Source: Bacteroidales bacterium (GTDB lineage Bacteria; Bacteroidota; Bacteroidia; Bacteroidales; UBA3663). From it: 64,000 bases of DNA. Location: contig JAFZBE010000056.1 of the NCBI GenBank assembly GCA_017561935.1, forward strand, positions 47,673 through 111,672. Reading direction: 5' to 3'. A program made the translations under genes and the position numbers. The notes below the pieces were generated by a model. That model had not been told where the DNA came from. It saw nothing but the letters and a program-made list of their open reading frames with translations, and made no database searches. This document shows positions 1 to 8,620 of the stretch, piece by piece; position 1 is the stretch's first letter, and each line of letters begins with the position of its first letter.

Positions 1-2119
1 CCTTTGTCTCGACAGCCTTGTCGAACACCTGCTTATAACTGGCATCCACACGTCGCCGGATAGCGGTGGCATAGCCACTCTGTGGATCATCGGGCAGAAG
101 GAAGAGATGTTGGATGACGGAATGCGCCACATTGCCCTTGGTCAAAGCGATGTTGCTCAGATCCTGTTGCCCATTGTCGCTTATGAAGGCAATGTTCTCG
201 AGCGTGTAATCGAGCGGATTCTGCATCAGCTTGTCAATGGAAGTGGGGCTCTCGTGCTGCCTCCATTTGATCAGATCTGTCCTTTGGATTTCGGTATAGA
301 GTCCATCGCTGCCAGAGGTGGCATTGCTGGTCAGGGGTGCAACGGGGACAAACTTATCGGCGCTGACCTTCGGCCAGCTGGTTAATTCCTGGTGGTTCTG
401 GACCTGCTGTTCGATGCGTACAATCAACGGATGCTTGTTCACAATTTCGCTACCTGCTTTTTCTAGTGTCACCAATGTGAGTTGCTGTTGGCAGAACAAC
501 AGTGGCAACTGCATGGTCTGTTGCTGAAGCTCGCGCACATTGTCCATATCCCATAGCTTGAGACAATCCTTCAAGGAGTCCTGTTCTGTAGGAGTGAGGA
601 AGTCGGTGGCAGGCAGCATGGGTTCGTAGTTGTGTAACCCCGCCCACATTAGCCTGCCTACGCCGGCTGCCACCTGTCCGGGTGAAGACACCGTAAAACG
701 AGAGGTTGCCTGCGCCTTATACTGCATGAACTCGGATGGCTCATACAGGCAGGCCATGTGCTTCTCGATTTCGCTATAAGCCACTCCGTCGGTTGGCTGG
801 AAGTCGTCGGTAAGATTCTTCAGTGTCTCGCATAGTTCGTTGAGACGCTGGAGTTGCTTGATGCGCAGGTCATTCGGATCGTCCTGTGCGATGATGGCTG
901 CCCGTTGTATGCCCCAGGAGCCAAGTTCCCTCAGGAAAGTATGGAGTTTCTCTGCGGTCATGTTGTCCTTGTTACCCCCCTCGAAGTCGGGCAGGAATAC
1001 CGAGGCCTTGTGCTGGCGCGATGTGCATTCCTTCTTGTCGATAGGCTCTCCTTTCTGGGCTTCCATGCTGCCTTCGATCCAACCTTTCACAAGCTGATAG
1101 CAGTTGTCGTTCCCGTCGTCGGTCGTTTCGGGAAGCCATCCTCCTGTGCGTGCCAGACGTTCTGCCAGACGGTATCTGAGACTGCCGGGAAGCGGATGGA
1201 TGGGAGCATACAGCCATTGCAGCAGGGCTCCGATATTCAGAGGGCGGGCCATCATGGCGACACCTGTGAAGAACAGCTGGATGATCTGCGGTGCACTGTT
1301 GGCGACCGATGAGCCTGTTACGGGTTTGCCCATCATGTGCAGATAGTTGTCGGTGAGCTTAGTGTCGGGTTGTATGCTCAGGTCGAAGATGTCGTCGTCG
1401 AGCATGGCCAGATATTCCTCGGCTTCGATGTCGTCCTTGAACTTCCATATTCTTACGGAATCATCGCCGGGGTTGAGCGTCATGCTTTCGGCCTTGTTGG
1501 CGGTCAGCAGGCGTTTCAGCTTCGCAAGGTTATTGTCGCCCTCAATGGTCGGGAGGAGGAGCTGTTCGATCTGTGCGCCGTTGTCCTGGGCCAAAGAGAA
1601 TATCTCCTTCAACGGAGGAGGAAGCAAGTCGGGATTGAAAGGCATCACGAAGGTCACATCCTTCAACATTCCCTTTTCCTGTTTAAGTCGTTCGATGATG
1701 GCCTGTTGACGACTGCTTACATCGGGATAGTTCTTTTGGGAGAACAGCTGCTCGACACCCTGCAATACCTTCAATCGGCGGCTTGGTGCGGGAGTGTCCT
1801 GATTCCAACCGCATACGGCGAGGGCATCGCGCCACTTCAACATCTCTCGGCTTGTAGCAAGTGGTGACACCGTATAGCTGCCATACAGCTGGTTGTCGGC
1901 ATCGTCCTTGTGAGCGTTCATATAGTCGCGCACACACTTGTAATAACCCACGAGGCGGTCGGCTTCCGACATGGGGACCGTGTGCAAGCCCAGACGCAGT
2001 TCGAGGAAATCGAGCAACAGACTGAGATCCGTCACCAACAAATCCATCATCATAGGCTGTCCCTTCATGCCTAGATAAGCATTTCCACCTTTGTAGTCAA
2101 AACTGAAAAAAACTTTCAT
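1..2119 (-). CDS. AddB-like / RecB-family PD-(D/E)XK nuclease, 5' part (runs off left edge)
   Basis: An open frame of about 706 codons begins at an ATG (MKVFFSFDYKGGNAY) and has no stop before the window edge, so the C-terminus is missing. Near residues 620-672 it reads SPTSIDKLMQNPLDY and then KGNVAHSVIQHLF. This matches the start of RecB/AddB-type nuclease domains, where a Ser-Thr helix and Pro-Tyr step precede a GxxxH motif. The catalytic D/ExK residues would lie beyond the edge. The preceding 600 residues are compatible with the degenerate helicase-like part of AddB-type subunits, which with a UvrD/AddA partner process double-strand breaks. No Walker A motif is seen. The partner gene should lie to the left. 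The nuclease superfamily call is fairly secure; the AddB assignment is inference. Confidence 0.6.
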   Translation of the reverse strand, partial: MKVFFSFDYKGGNAYLGMKGQPMMMDLLVTDLSLLLDFLELRLGLHTVPMSEADRLVGYYKCVRDYMNAHKDDADNQLYGSYTVSPLATSREMLKWRDALAVCGWNQDTPAPSRRLKVLQGVEQLFSQKNYPDVSSRQQAIIERLKQEKGMLKDVTFVMPFNPDLLPPPLKEIFSLAQDNGAQIEQLLLPTIEGDNNLAKLKRLLTANKAESMTLNPGDDSVRIWKFKDDIEAEEYLAMLDDDIFDLSIQPDTKLTDNYLHMMGKPVTGSSVANSAPQIIQLFFTGVAMMARPLNIGALLQWLYAPIHPLPGSLRYRLAERLARTGGWLPETTDDGNDNCYQLVKGWIEGSMEAQKGEPIDKKECTSRQHKASVFLPDFEGGNKDNMTAEKLHTFLRELGSWGIQRAAIIAQDDPNDLRIKQLQRLNELCETLKNLTDDFQPTDGVAYSEIEKHMACLYEPSEFMQYKAQATSRFTVSSPGQVAAGVGRLMWAGLHNYEPMLPATDFLTPTEQDSLKDCLKLWDMDNVRELQQQTMQLPLLFCQQQLTLVTLEKAGSEIVNKHPLIVRIEQQVQNHQELTSWPKVSADKFVPVAPLTSNATSGSDGLYTEIQRTDLIKWRQHESPTSIDKLMQNPLDYTLENIAFISDNGQQDLSNIALTKGNVAHSVIQHLFLLPDDPQSGYATAIRRRVDASYKQVFDKAVETK

Positions 2120-2287
2120 AATATTATTATTGGTGTATTATTATGTTGTTATACCCTGTTCGGTTTCTTTGCAAGAACGAAGCGTAGTTTTTTCGAGTTC
2201 ATTTCGTCTATTTTAAGTTGAAAAGAAGCAAACAAGTTTATATATTCATTTTTTTGTTAGATTGATTGCCACTGAGTTTTGAATAAG

Positions 2288-2935
2288 TCAATAGAACTGC
2301 ACTTTATTACCAAGAATATAAATATTGCTGCGGTTGAGGAGGTCGGTGTCGATGGCGGGTGCTGTGCCCGCCATCAGGCAGCGGCGGCAGATGGTGAGTA
2401 TCTTGCCCATGCCGTTGGCACCATGATAGATGCCGTTTTCATCGGGCCACGCAGCCCAAACGGGATCGTTCTTGACGACTTCGACGATGATACGATCGTC
2501 GGGTAGGGAGAGCAGGTGGTCGCGATAGTCGTTGTTGCCCAGGCACTTTTGCCACACGCACCACAGCATCCATTGATGACGGAATGTTTTGAAATCGGTG
2601 CGTATCTTCCTGGCATACTTTTGTTTCTTGAAGCGACGGGCTGCATAACCGCTTTTGGCAGAGATGATGTCTTCCTGTATCGTTTTTGCATCATCGCCTG
2701 CCCAACTCCACTCTCCGCAGAGATAAAGGAATTCGACGTACTTCCACGTTTGTCCGAGGCAGACGAAGGGGAAACCATTGGCCTGATTGCCCAGGTGCAG
2801 TTCGATGCCGTCACACTTGTCGTGTGGTTTGGAGTAGGTCAGCAAACGCAATTTTCGGGAATCGATGTTTTCTGCATGGGTGATGTCCTCTTCTGTAATT
2901 GTGGCATTGTATAAGGCCTCGGGACTAGGTGGCAT
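2288..2935 (-). CDS. NADAR (YbiA/DUF1768) domain protein
   Basis: The 215-residue product matches the NADAR family. It has a central GYAARRFKKQ segment, RTDFKTFRHQWMLWCVWQK, then IIVEVVKNDPVWAAW and GANGMGKILTICRR. These follow the family pattern Gy-a-k, R-W-M-K, D-WG, G-N-G-iLm-R. NADAR proteins hydrolyse N-glycosidic bonds in riboflavin intermediates or remove ADP-ribose from guanine, sometimes as antitoxins of DarT-type toxins. No DarT-like gene is adjacent, so the physiological target here is unknown. The family's usual N-terminal SNFYP motif is not evident; GNQANGFPF sits in its place. A good promoter lies just upstream, divergent from the phosphatase gene. There is no signal peptide, so it is cytoplasmic. 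Confidence 0.82.
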   Translation of the reverse strand: MPPSPEALYNATITEEDITHAENIDSRKLRLLTYSKPHDKCDGIELHLGNQANGFPFVCLGQTWKYVEFLYLCGEWSWAGDDAKTIQEDIISAKSGYAARRFKKQKYARKIRTDFKTFRHQWMLWCVWQKCLGNNDYRDHLLSLPDDRIIVEVVKNDPVWAAWPDENGIYHGANGMGKILTICRRCLMAGTAPAIDTDLLNRSNIYILGNKVQFY

Positions 2936-2968
2936 GGTAGTTTTTTAGTTTGAGGTTTTAATGATTTG

Positions 2969-3000
2969 CAAAGATAGGACAGAAAAATGAGAAATCCAAA
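2969..3000 (-). promoter_or_regulatory. Promoter of the NADAR gene
   Basis: On the minus strand a TTTG (-33) is followed after exactly 20 bp by TATCTTTG (-7), the Bacteroidetes primary-sigma consensus. It lies about 35 bp upstream of the NADAR start codon. Confidence 0.75.
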
Positions 3001-3048
3001 TTTTTGGGACATTTTTTTATCGCGAAACTGAAAGTTTTGGGAATAATC

Positions 3049-3080
3049 CTTGACATTTTGAGAAAAAATGCGTATATTTG
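3049..3080 (+). promoter_or_regulatory. Promoter of the tyrosine phosphatase gene
   Basis: CTTG, 20 bp, TATATTTG. It also reads as TTGACA-17-TATATT. It overlaps an in-frame upstream TTG, so translation must start further on. It is divergent from the NADAR promoter, with 48 bp between the two. Confidence 0.75.
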
Positions 3081-3116
3081 CAAAGTAATAAAACATATAA
3101 AGAAAGGACGACAACT

Positions 3117-3680
3117 ATGAAAGGAACAATGAATGATGACTTTGTAAATAGGTCAAGGGAGTGGAATGAAATGCCTGAAAATCATGAAGGCCGACCTTTG
3201 TATCAGTCCTACTGTTTGCATACGGGCAACGTCTATGCGGGAGAATATCCCGGGTCGGAGATCGAGGAGGTGGCGAAGATGAAAATACAGCAGATGATTG
3301 AATTTGGGGTTCGTCACTTTGTGGATCTGACGGAGGAGGGAGAGCTGCTTCCCTACAAGCACCTGCTGCCCGAGGGGACGACGCATAAGCGGTTCCCCAT
3401 TTGTGATGGTGACATCCCGGAGAGCCTCGATTATGCGCAACGCATCGTGGACTATATCCGAGAACTCGCAGAGCGGGACGATGGATATGTGTACGTGCAT
3501 TGTTGGGGCGGTGTGGGCAGAACGGGGACTATCGTGGGCTGCTACCTTGCCGAGGATTCGTTTGAAGAGACCATGGAGAGGTTGCGCGATTGTTTCTCGG
3601 AGATGCCGAAATCGGCGTTTCGCGTGGTGCCGGAAAACTGGACACAACAGGAGTTTATCAGGAGTTTTATTGAGAGATGA
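3117..3680 (+). CDS. Dual-specificity / protein tyrosine phosphatase
   Basis: A 187-residue cytoplasmic protein with the cysteine phosphatase signature HCWGGVGRTG (His128, nucleophile Cys129, Arg135), a perfect HCX5R loop. The preceding strand YVYV and the earlier general-acid region (PICDGDIPE) fit a compact PTP fold of the kind found in small bacterial dual-specificity phosphatases. I chose the ATG preceded by AGAAAGGA and downstream of the promoter; an in-frame TTG 39 bp upstream lies inside the -7 element and cannot be the start. Substrate could be phosphotyrosine, phosphoserine or a phosphoinositide. It is divergent from the NADAR gene and ends at a strong hairpin. Confidence 0.85.
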   Translation: MKGTMNDDFVNRSREWNEMPENHEGRPLYQSYCLHTGNVYAGEYPGSEIEEVAKMKIQQMIEFGVRHFVDLTEEGELLPYKHLLPEGTTHKRFPICDGDIPESLDYAQRIVDYIRELAERDDGYVYVHCWGGVGRTGTIVGCYLAEDSFEETMERLRDCFSEMPKSAFRVVPENWTQQEFIRSFIER

Positions 3681-3690
3681 GAAGGCAAAA

Positions 3691-3735
3691 TATGGGCGTG
3701 CCCTCAGTCTTGTGGAGACTGGAGGCACGCCCATA
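3691..3735. terminator. Bidirectional hairpin terminator
   Basis: A perfect 12-bp outer stem (TATGGGCGTGCC with its complement) and an inner AGTCT/AGACT stem with loop TGTGG lie between two convergent genes. There is no long T-run, but the position and strength suggest termination from both sides. Confidence 0.7.
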
Positions 3736-3754
3736 GTTATGGGGGGATGATGGG

Positions 3755-5389
3755 TTACTTCACGTACATCTTGTAGGTCTTCTGTGTGCCATCGGAGAGG
3801 GTGACACGGACGAGGTTGAGGCCTGGCTGCTGGAAGTTCTGACGCTGGCCGGCGACGTTGAAGTACTCCATGCCGGTTACTTTGGCCTCGCCTGCATTGG
3901 TGATGGCGTTGGGCTGCTCAACTTCCACAGTGGTCACATTGCCCTCGGGATCGATATAAACGATGTTGGAGTAGTAGGGCTGATCCTCGAAGAAATAGAT
4001 GAACTGCACACCCACCTTCTCGAAGAGTGGATCGTAGATGTAGGCATAATGGCTGGTGGGCGAACCGTAGATCTCGTAATTGTTGCCTTCGCTGTTCAAG
4101 AGGGTGAGGTCCCATGGAACGAGGGTAATTTCCTCAGACAGGGTAGGATAAGTCTCCTTGTCGAAGGTCAGGATCTCGTCGTCGAGGTAGATGTAGTAGT
4201 AGCGGTTCGCGGGATCGAGGTAATTGCCATCGGTGCCAAAGTGCGAATTGCTGAACATGAGGGCATACTTTTGTTGCGACTCCCAGAAATCGTAGAACTT
4301 CAGGTCGAACGGATCCTCGGGTATCGATGCCTTGGGGCCATCGTATGGCTTGATGGTGAAGTCGAAGTTGTAGAGATAGATCTTGCCAGAGACGGTCTGC
4401 TCAACGATCATGAAGTGGTCGTCGGTTTCCGACTCGCGAGGCTGCGTGTAGATACCGGTTTCGGGATCGTAGGCGAGCGTGATTTCATCGACGAACTCGT
4501 AGCTGCTGAAATCAGCCCTTGCCTGCAGGAAGGCAAGCTCGAGCATGTAGCCGCTGGCATCACCGAGGTACTGGCCTTTCTTGATGGTGACGGTATTGCC
4601 GTCGCGAGTGCCCTTTACCCAAGTGCCTGCCTGGGGAACGAGGCCGAGGAAATAGACATCGTCACCATCGGTGGCCACCTTGCCCAACTCGACGACCTTC
4701 TTGTTATATGCATCGGTGTATTCGTAAATTCCATCGGCGACAACGGCTGTCTCGGGCACGGTGACGAGCTCATAAACGGCGGTCTGTGGTGCCAGTTTGA
4801 CATTGGTGCCGTAGGAGATGAGACCGCCATAGGCTCCGTTGATATAGGCGCCTAACCAGACGTAAACATCAGGATCCTGCTGGGTGATCGAACCATCGGC
4901 ATTGAGCACGAATACGACATCACCCATCACGCCTGCGGTGAGGTCGTAGCTGCCGGCATAGAGGGTATAGAACATCGATTCGTCGCCATAGACATCGTAG
5001 TCGATAATGGGCTGCAGCTTGATGATGATGGTGCTGTCGGGCTGGATGTCACCCTTGGTCCATGCTCCCATTTCGTCTTTGAGGAAGCCGGGGAAGAGGT
5101 TGCTGATATACACCGACTGACCATCTTCACTGAACGATACCTTCACGGGGATGTCGGGATAGGTAGTGGCACCCTGGGTATACTGAATTGTGTAGTCGAG
5201 CGGAGTGCCCTCGGGTGTCACATACGTCTTGTGTGCACGACGTGGGCCAGAGACAGCGGATGCTGGTGGATTGATGGACTGGATGTCCTTCAGGGGAGTG
5301 GTCTGCGCTGAAGCTAGAAAGTCGATAGGCGCTGCCTGAAGGGCTGCTGCACTGAACAGTAGCGAGAAGAAGAGGGATAGTTTTTTCAT
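3755..5389 (-). CDS. Secreted protein of unknown function with sorting-domain-like C-terminus
   Basis: A 544-residue protein with a clear signal peptide (MKKLSLFFSLLFSAAALQA) and no membrane segments after it. The middle is rich in Tyr, Asp and Gly. It seems to hold two related beta-rich segments, roughly residues 50-200 and 205-320, each with a YxDAxG/YTQ-type opening and a 'VYFLGL' or 'VYISNLFPG' strand. The last 45 residues (EYFNVAGQRQNFQQPGLNL, ending KTYKMYVK) resemble shortened type-IX-secretion or 'YNLNGQR' tails common in Prevotella, so it may be surface-exposed. I do not recognise a catalytic motif. It has its own promoter and is not obviously in an operon. Confidence 0.6.
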   Translation of the reverse strand: MKKLSLFFSLLFSAAALQAAPIDFLASAQTTPLKDIQSINPPASAVSGPRRAHKTYVTPEGTPLDYTIQYTQGATTYPDIPVKVSFSEDGQSVYISNLFPGFLKDEMGAWTKGDIQPDSTIIIKLQPIIDYDVYGDESMFYTLYAGSYDLTAGVMGDVVFVLNADGSITQQDPDVYVWLGAYINGAYGGLISYGTNVKLAPQTAVYELVTVPETAVVADGIYEYTDAYNKKVVELGKVATDGDDVYFLGLVPQAGTWVKGTRDGNTVTIKKGQYLGDASGYMLELAFLQARADFSSYEFVDEITLAYDPETGIYTQPRESETDDHFMIVEQTVSGKIYLYNFDFTIKPYDGPKASIPEDPFDLKFYDFWESQQKYALMFSNSHFGTDGNYLDPANRYYYIYLDDEILTFDKETYPTLSEEITLVPWDLTLLNSEGNNYEIYGSPTSHYAYIYDPLFEKVGVQFIYFFEDQPYYSNIVYIDPEGNVTTVEVEQPNAITNAGEAKVTGMEYFNVAGQRQNFQQPGLNLVRVTLSDGTQKTYKMYVK

Positions 5390-5431
5390 AAAGGTGGATT
5401 GGTATAAAGATGAATAATAAATTTATCGCGG

Positions 5432-5463
5432 CAAAGATAATGATTGTTTTGGATACTTCCAAA
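5432..5463 (-). promoter_or_regulatory. Promoter of the secreted unknown gene
   Basis: TTTG-N20-TATCTTTG on the minus strand, about 43 bp upstream of the start codon. It matches the Bacteroidetes consensus. Confidence 0.75.
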
Positions 5464-5551
5464 TTTTGATATAATTATTTTAAAAAAGATAAGATGAAAA
5501 TGGATTAACAATGAGGATTTAATGGTCGCTTCGCTCAAAATTATAAGAATA

Positions 5552-5583
5552 TTTGGAAGAGAAGGGTTTTTTGCTTATCTTTG
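5552..5583 (+). promoter_or_regulatory. Promoter of the carboxylesterase gene
   Basis: TTTG-N20-TATCTTTG, 25 bp upstream of the ATG at 5609. It lies inside a longer in-frame extension and so decides the start codon. Confidence 0.8.
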
Positions 5584-5608
5584 CCGCGTCTTTAGAAAAA
5601 ATATCATT

Positions 5609-7156
5609 ATGAAAAAACAATTGCTATTCTGCATGGTTGGACTGGTTGCGACGGCTTGCAGCTTCCAGCCAGAAATCCCCGGTCGGGTTAAGGTGACCGG
5701 CGGTATGGTTCAAGGTGTTGTCGAAGAAGACATGATGATCTTCAAGGGTATCCCGTTTGCTGCTCCTCCTGTGGGCGACCTGCGCTGGAAGGCTCCCCAG
5801 CCTGTCATCCCGTGGGACACTGTCCTTAATGCCGACAAGTTCGGCCCCAGCCCGCTATCGAGCATGGGTTTCACGCAGGATGCGAGCGAGGACTGCCTCT
5901 TCCTGAATGTGTGGACTCCTGCCAAGTCGAAGAAGGAGAAGCTACCCGTGATGGTGTGGATCTACGGTGGCGGTTTCGCGATGGGCACGTCGTCGTTCTA
6001 CGATGGCGCAGCGATTGCGCGTGAAGGCGTGGTGCTGGTGACCATCAACTACCGTGTAGGCCGATTGGGTTACTTTGCCCATCCAGCTTTGACGGCCGAG
6101 AATCCGAAACATGTGTCGGGCAACTACGGCATCCTCGATCAGATTGCAGCGCTGAAGTGGGTGCAGGACAACATCGCGGCCTTCGGTGGCGATCCTTCGA
6201 AGGTGACCATCTTCGGCGAATCGGCCGGTGGTATCTCGGTGAGCATGCTGTGCGCCTCTCCGCTGGCCAAGGGACTTTTCCGAGGTGCCATCTCGCAGAG
6301 CGGTAGTTCGTTCGGACCCATTCGCGCGAAGTCTTATCCCGGCGAGAACATGAAGTCGCTGGCGATGTTTGAAAAGGAGGGCGAGGAATATGGCAAGTCG
6401 ATGAACGCAACAACGGCCGAGGCACTCCGTGCATTGGATGCGGCTGAAGTGAGCCGACAAACCTTGGTGACGGGTGGTGCCTGGCCGATTGTGGACGGGT
6501 ATGTGATTCCTGATGACCAGTATAAGATGTACGAGTCGGGTAACTACAACGATGTGGTCCTACTCATCGGCTATAATGCTGACGAGGGCGACAGCTTTGG
6601 GTTCACCGATGATCCCAAACAGCACGTTGCTTCTGTGCGCGAACGTTACGAGCTCTATGCGGATTCGCTGCTTGACGTCTATCCGCTGGAGAATGGTAAA
6701 GTAGGCAAGACGACCCGTGACCTGTTGCGTGACTCGGCCTTCGGATGGGGCACATGGACCTGGGGACGACTGCAGAACCAGACGGGCAAACAGCCTGTCT
6801 ATATGTACTATTTCAACCAGGACCCCATGTATCCGGAGGGAGATAGCCGGTTCGGACACCTTTCGCCTCACGGCCAGGACGTCGATTTCGTGTTCCAAAG
6901 CGTACGTCCCGGCAACAATCCTACCGATCAGGCATTGGCCAAGTACATGTTGAAGTATTGGACAAACTTTGCCAAATACTGCAACCCGAATGGCGAGCAA
7001 CGTGATCCTGAACTGCCTGTCTGGCCACTGTTCAAGAACGAGGATTCGCGGGTGATGGAGCTCAGGGGCGATGGACCACGTGCTGCCAGGGTGGATATGG
7101 AAGATGCGATGTGGGTACTCGACAGGTATTTTGCCTGGAGACGATCGCAAGAATAA
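5609..7156 (+). CDS. Type-B carboxylesterase (para-nitrobenzyl-esterase family) lipoprotein
   Basis: A 515-residue alpha/beta-hydrolase of the cholinesterase/carboxylesterase class. The nucleophile elbow is GESAGG with Ser205. The oxyanion region is YGGGFAMG, and a late HGQDVDFVF supplies the likely catalytic His. The N-terminus MKKQLLFCMVGLVATAC has a lipobox (TAC), so it is probably anchored in the periplasm or outer membrane. The longer in-frame start 29 codons upstream is rejected because the promoter lies inside that extension. It ends only 6 bp from the convergent GH43 gene. It may remove acyl groups from plant polysaccharides; this is inferred from the neighbouring glycosidases. Confidence 0.85.
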   Translation: MKKQLLFCMVGLVATACSFQPEIPGRVKVTGGMVQGVVEEDMMIFKGIPFAAPPVGDLRWKAPQPVIPWDTVLNADKFGPSPLSSMGFTQDASEDCLFLNVWTPAKSKKEKLPVMVWIYGGGFAMGTSSFYDGAAIAREGVVLVTINYRVGRLGYFAHPALTAENPKHVSGNYGILDQIAALKWVQDNIAAFGGDPSKVTIFGESAGGISVSMLCASPLAKGLFRGAISQSGSSFGPIRAKSYPGENMKSLAMFEKEGEEYGKSMNATTAEALRALDAAEVSRQTLVTGGAWPIVDGYVIPDDQYKMYESGNYNDVVLLIGYNADEGDSFGFTDDPKQHVASVRERYELYADSLLDVYPLENGKVGKTTRDLLRDSAFGWGTWTWGRLQNQTGKQPVYMYYFNQDPMYPEGDSRFGHLSPHGQDVDFVFQSVRPGNNPTDQALAKYMLKYWTNFAKYCNPNGEQRDPELPVWPLFKNEDSRVMELRGDGPRAARVDMEDAMWVLDRYFAWRRSQE

Positions 7157-7162
7157 CGCGCC

Positions 7163-8611
7163 TTACTGGTCGCGGAAATTCCACTTGGAGTTATCCGATT
7201 GGAAATCGTAGGGAGCGAGGGTCGGGGTGCTGTCGCCCGATGAATAGAGGCAATAGCGCTGGTTCAGACCTTCGAGACCCGGGATGCCATAAGGAAGGAT
7301 GCGATAGGTGCCGTCGATGAGCTGTTCGATGCGCCAAAGCTGACACTGCTCGCCCGTAAATTCGCGTGTGGTAAGTTCGAGATCGAAGGTCGCTGTGAGT
7401 GCACGGTTGGTACCTTCGATCTTGATTTCGTATAATGGACCGCAGAGCGTGCCGCCCACTTCGGGCACGGGCTTGATGGACCAGCGCTGGTGGGGACGGA
7501 ACATGTAGTCGCCGCAACGTACGGCAATGTCGCCTTCGGGCCATGTGTCGATAACATCTTCGAGCTTCTGCACGGGAAGAGCTTCGACGGGCTTCGAGAG
7601 ATCCATGTTCCAGAAGAGTTCACGCTGCTGTTGCATACGTACGAAATCGACGACGAGCTCGAGGGAGTATCCGCGGCGCTCGGACTCTATTTCGAAGGTG
7701 CCTCCCTTGAAGATCTCGCCGGCTACGGGCCAGTCGTTCTTCCATAGCAACGGACGGATGCCGAGCACGGAGCGTCCGCTCCAGTCGAAGTCGGCTTCGT
7801 AGTGGCACGACATGATCTCGACACCTTCGTCGATGACGGTACGGCCGAAGTGGCCAGGACCGGTCTTGCGATCACCGGCATTGACGACCATCTTGCCGCC
7901 ACCGTGGAACATGTCGCGTCCGACATTATCGACGTAGGGACCGGTGACGCTGCGCGAGCGTCCCACTACGATGTTGTAGGTGGAGTTGACGCCGTCGCAG
8001 CAGGTGCCGTGGGTGCCGAGCAGGTAATACCAACCGTTGCGGTAGATGAGGTCGGTGGCTTCGCAGTCGATGGCGATGTCGAGCTCCTTGTTGCCCTTGA
8101 CGCGTGCACCTGTGGCGGGATCGAGCTCAATGAGGCGGATGGTGCCAAAGTAGGTGCCGTAGCTGGCCCAAAGACGTCCGGTGGTGGGGTCGAGGAGAAG
8201 ACCCGGGTCGATGGCATCCTGGTCCTCCATGCCGTCGGAGGCACATACCTCGATGGGGTCGGTGTATTTGAAGTCGGGCGACTCGGGGTCGAGCGTCGCG
8301 TTCCACATGGTGAGGATGCGTCCGTTATGGCCGCCGCCAAGACCTCCGCCTGTGGCACCATAGATGACAAGGTAACGGTCGCCGATCTTGAGTACATCGG
8401 GGGCAGCACCTCCACCTGGGCGCACGCCACCGCTGTGCCATGACCAACCGTTTTCGGAGATGAGACCGCCGCCACCCGTGCCGAAGGTGTAGTATTTGCC
8501 GTCACATTCGGCGATGGTCGAGGGGTCGTGGATATAGGGTGCTCCTATCTGGGCTTTGGCGATAGGGGCGCAAAGGCACAAGGAGGCGATGATTGGGAAT
8601 AGGGGTTTCAT
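7163..8611 (-). CDS. GH43 glycosidase (arabinanase/arabinofuranosidase type), secreted
   Basis: A 482-residue protein with a signal peptide and a five-bladed GH43 propeller. The base Asp is in YIHDPST near residue 29, the modulator Asp in AIDPGLLLDP, and the acid Glu in CEATDLIY. The region from about residue 310 on looks like an added beta-rich, possibly trefoil-like, module (CQLWRIEQ, RYCLYSSG). GH43 enzymes release arabinose or xylose from arabinan and arabinoxylan. It starts 9 bp after the upstream GH43 gene ends, so the two are co-transcribed. The exact subfamily cannot be fixed by eye. Confidence 0.82.
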   Translation of the reverse strand: MKPLFPIIASLCLCAPIAKAQIGAPYIHDPSTIAECDGKYYTFGTGGGGLISENGWSWHSGGVRPGGGAAPDVLKIGDRYLVIYGATGGGLGGGHNGRILTMWNATLDPESPDFKYTDPIEVCASDGMEDQDAIDPGLLLDPTTGRLWASYGTYFGTIRLIELDPATGARVKGNKELDIAIDCEATDLIYRNGWYYLLGTHGTCCDGVNSTYNIVVGRSRSVTGPYVDNVGRDMFHGGGKMVVNAGDRKTGPGHFGRTVIDEGVEIMSCHYEADFDWSGRSVLGIRPLLWKNDWPVAGEIFKGGTFEIESERRGYSLELVVDFVRMQQQRELFWNMDLSKPVEALPVQKLEDVIDTWPEGDIAVRCGDYMFRPHQRWSIKPVPEVGGTLCGPLYEIKIEGTNRALTATFDLELTTREFTGEQCQLWRIEQLIDGTYRILPYGIPGLEGLNQRYCLYSSGDSTPTLAPYDFQSDNSKWNFRDQ

Positions 8612-8620
8612 TGTTGTATA

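Noticed and set aside
5522..5608. N-terminal extension of the carboxylesterase
   Set aside because: It contains the promoter and would bury the lipoprotein signal peptide.
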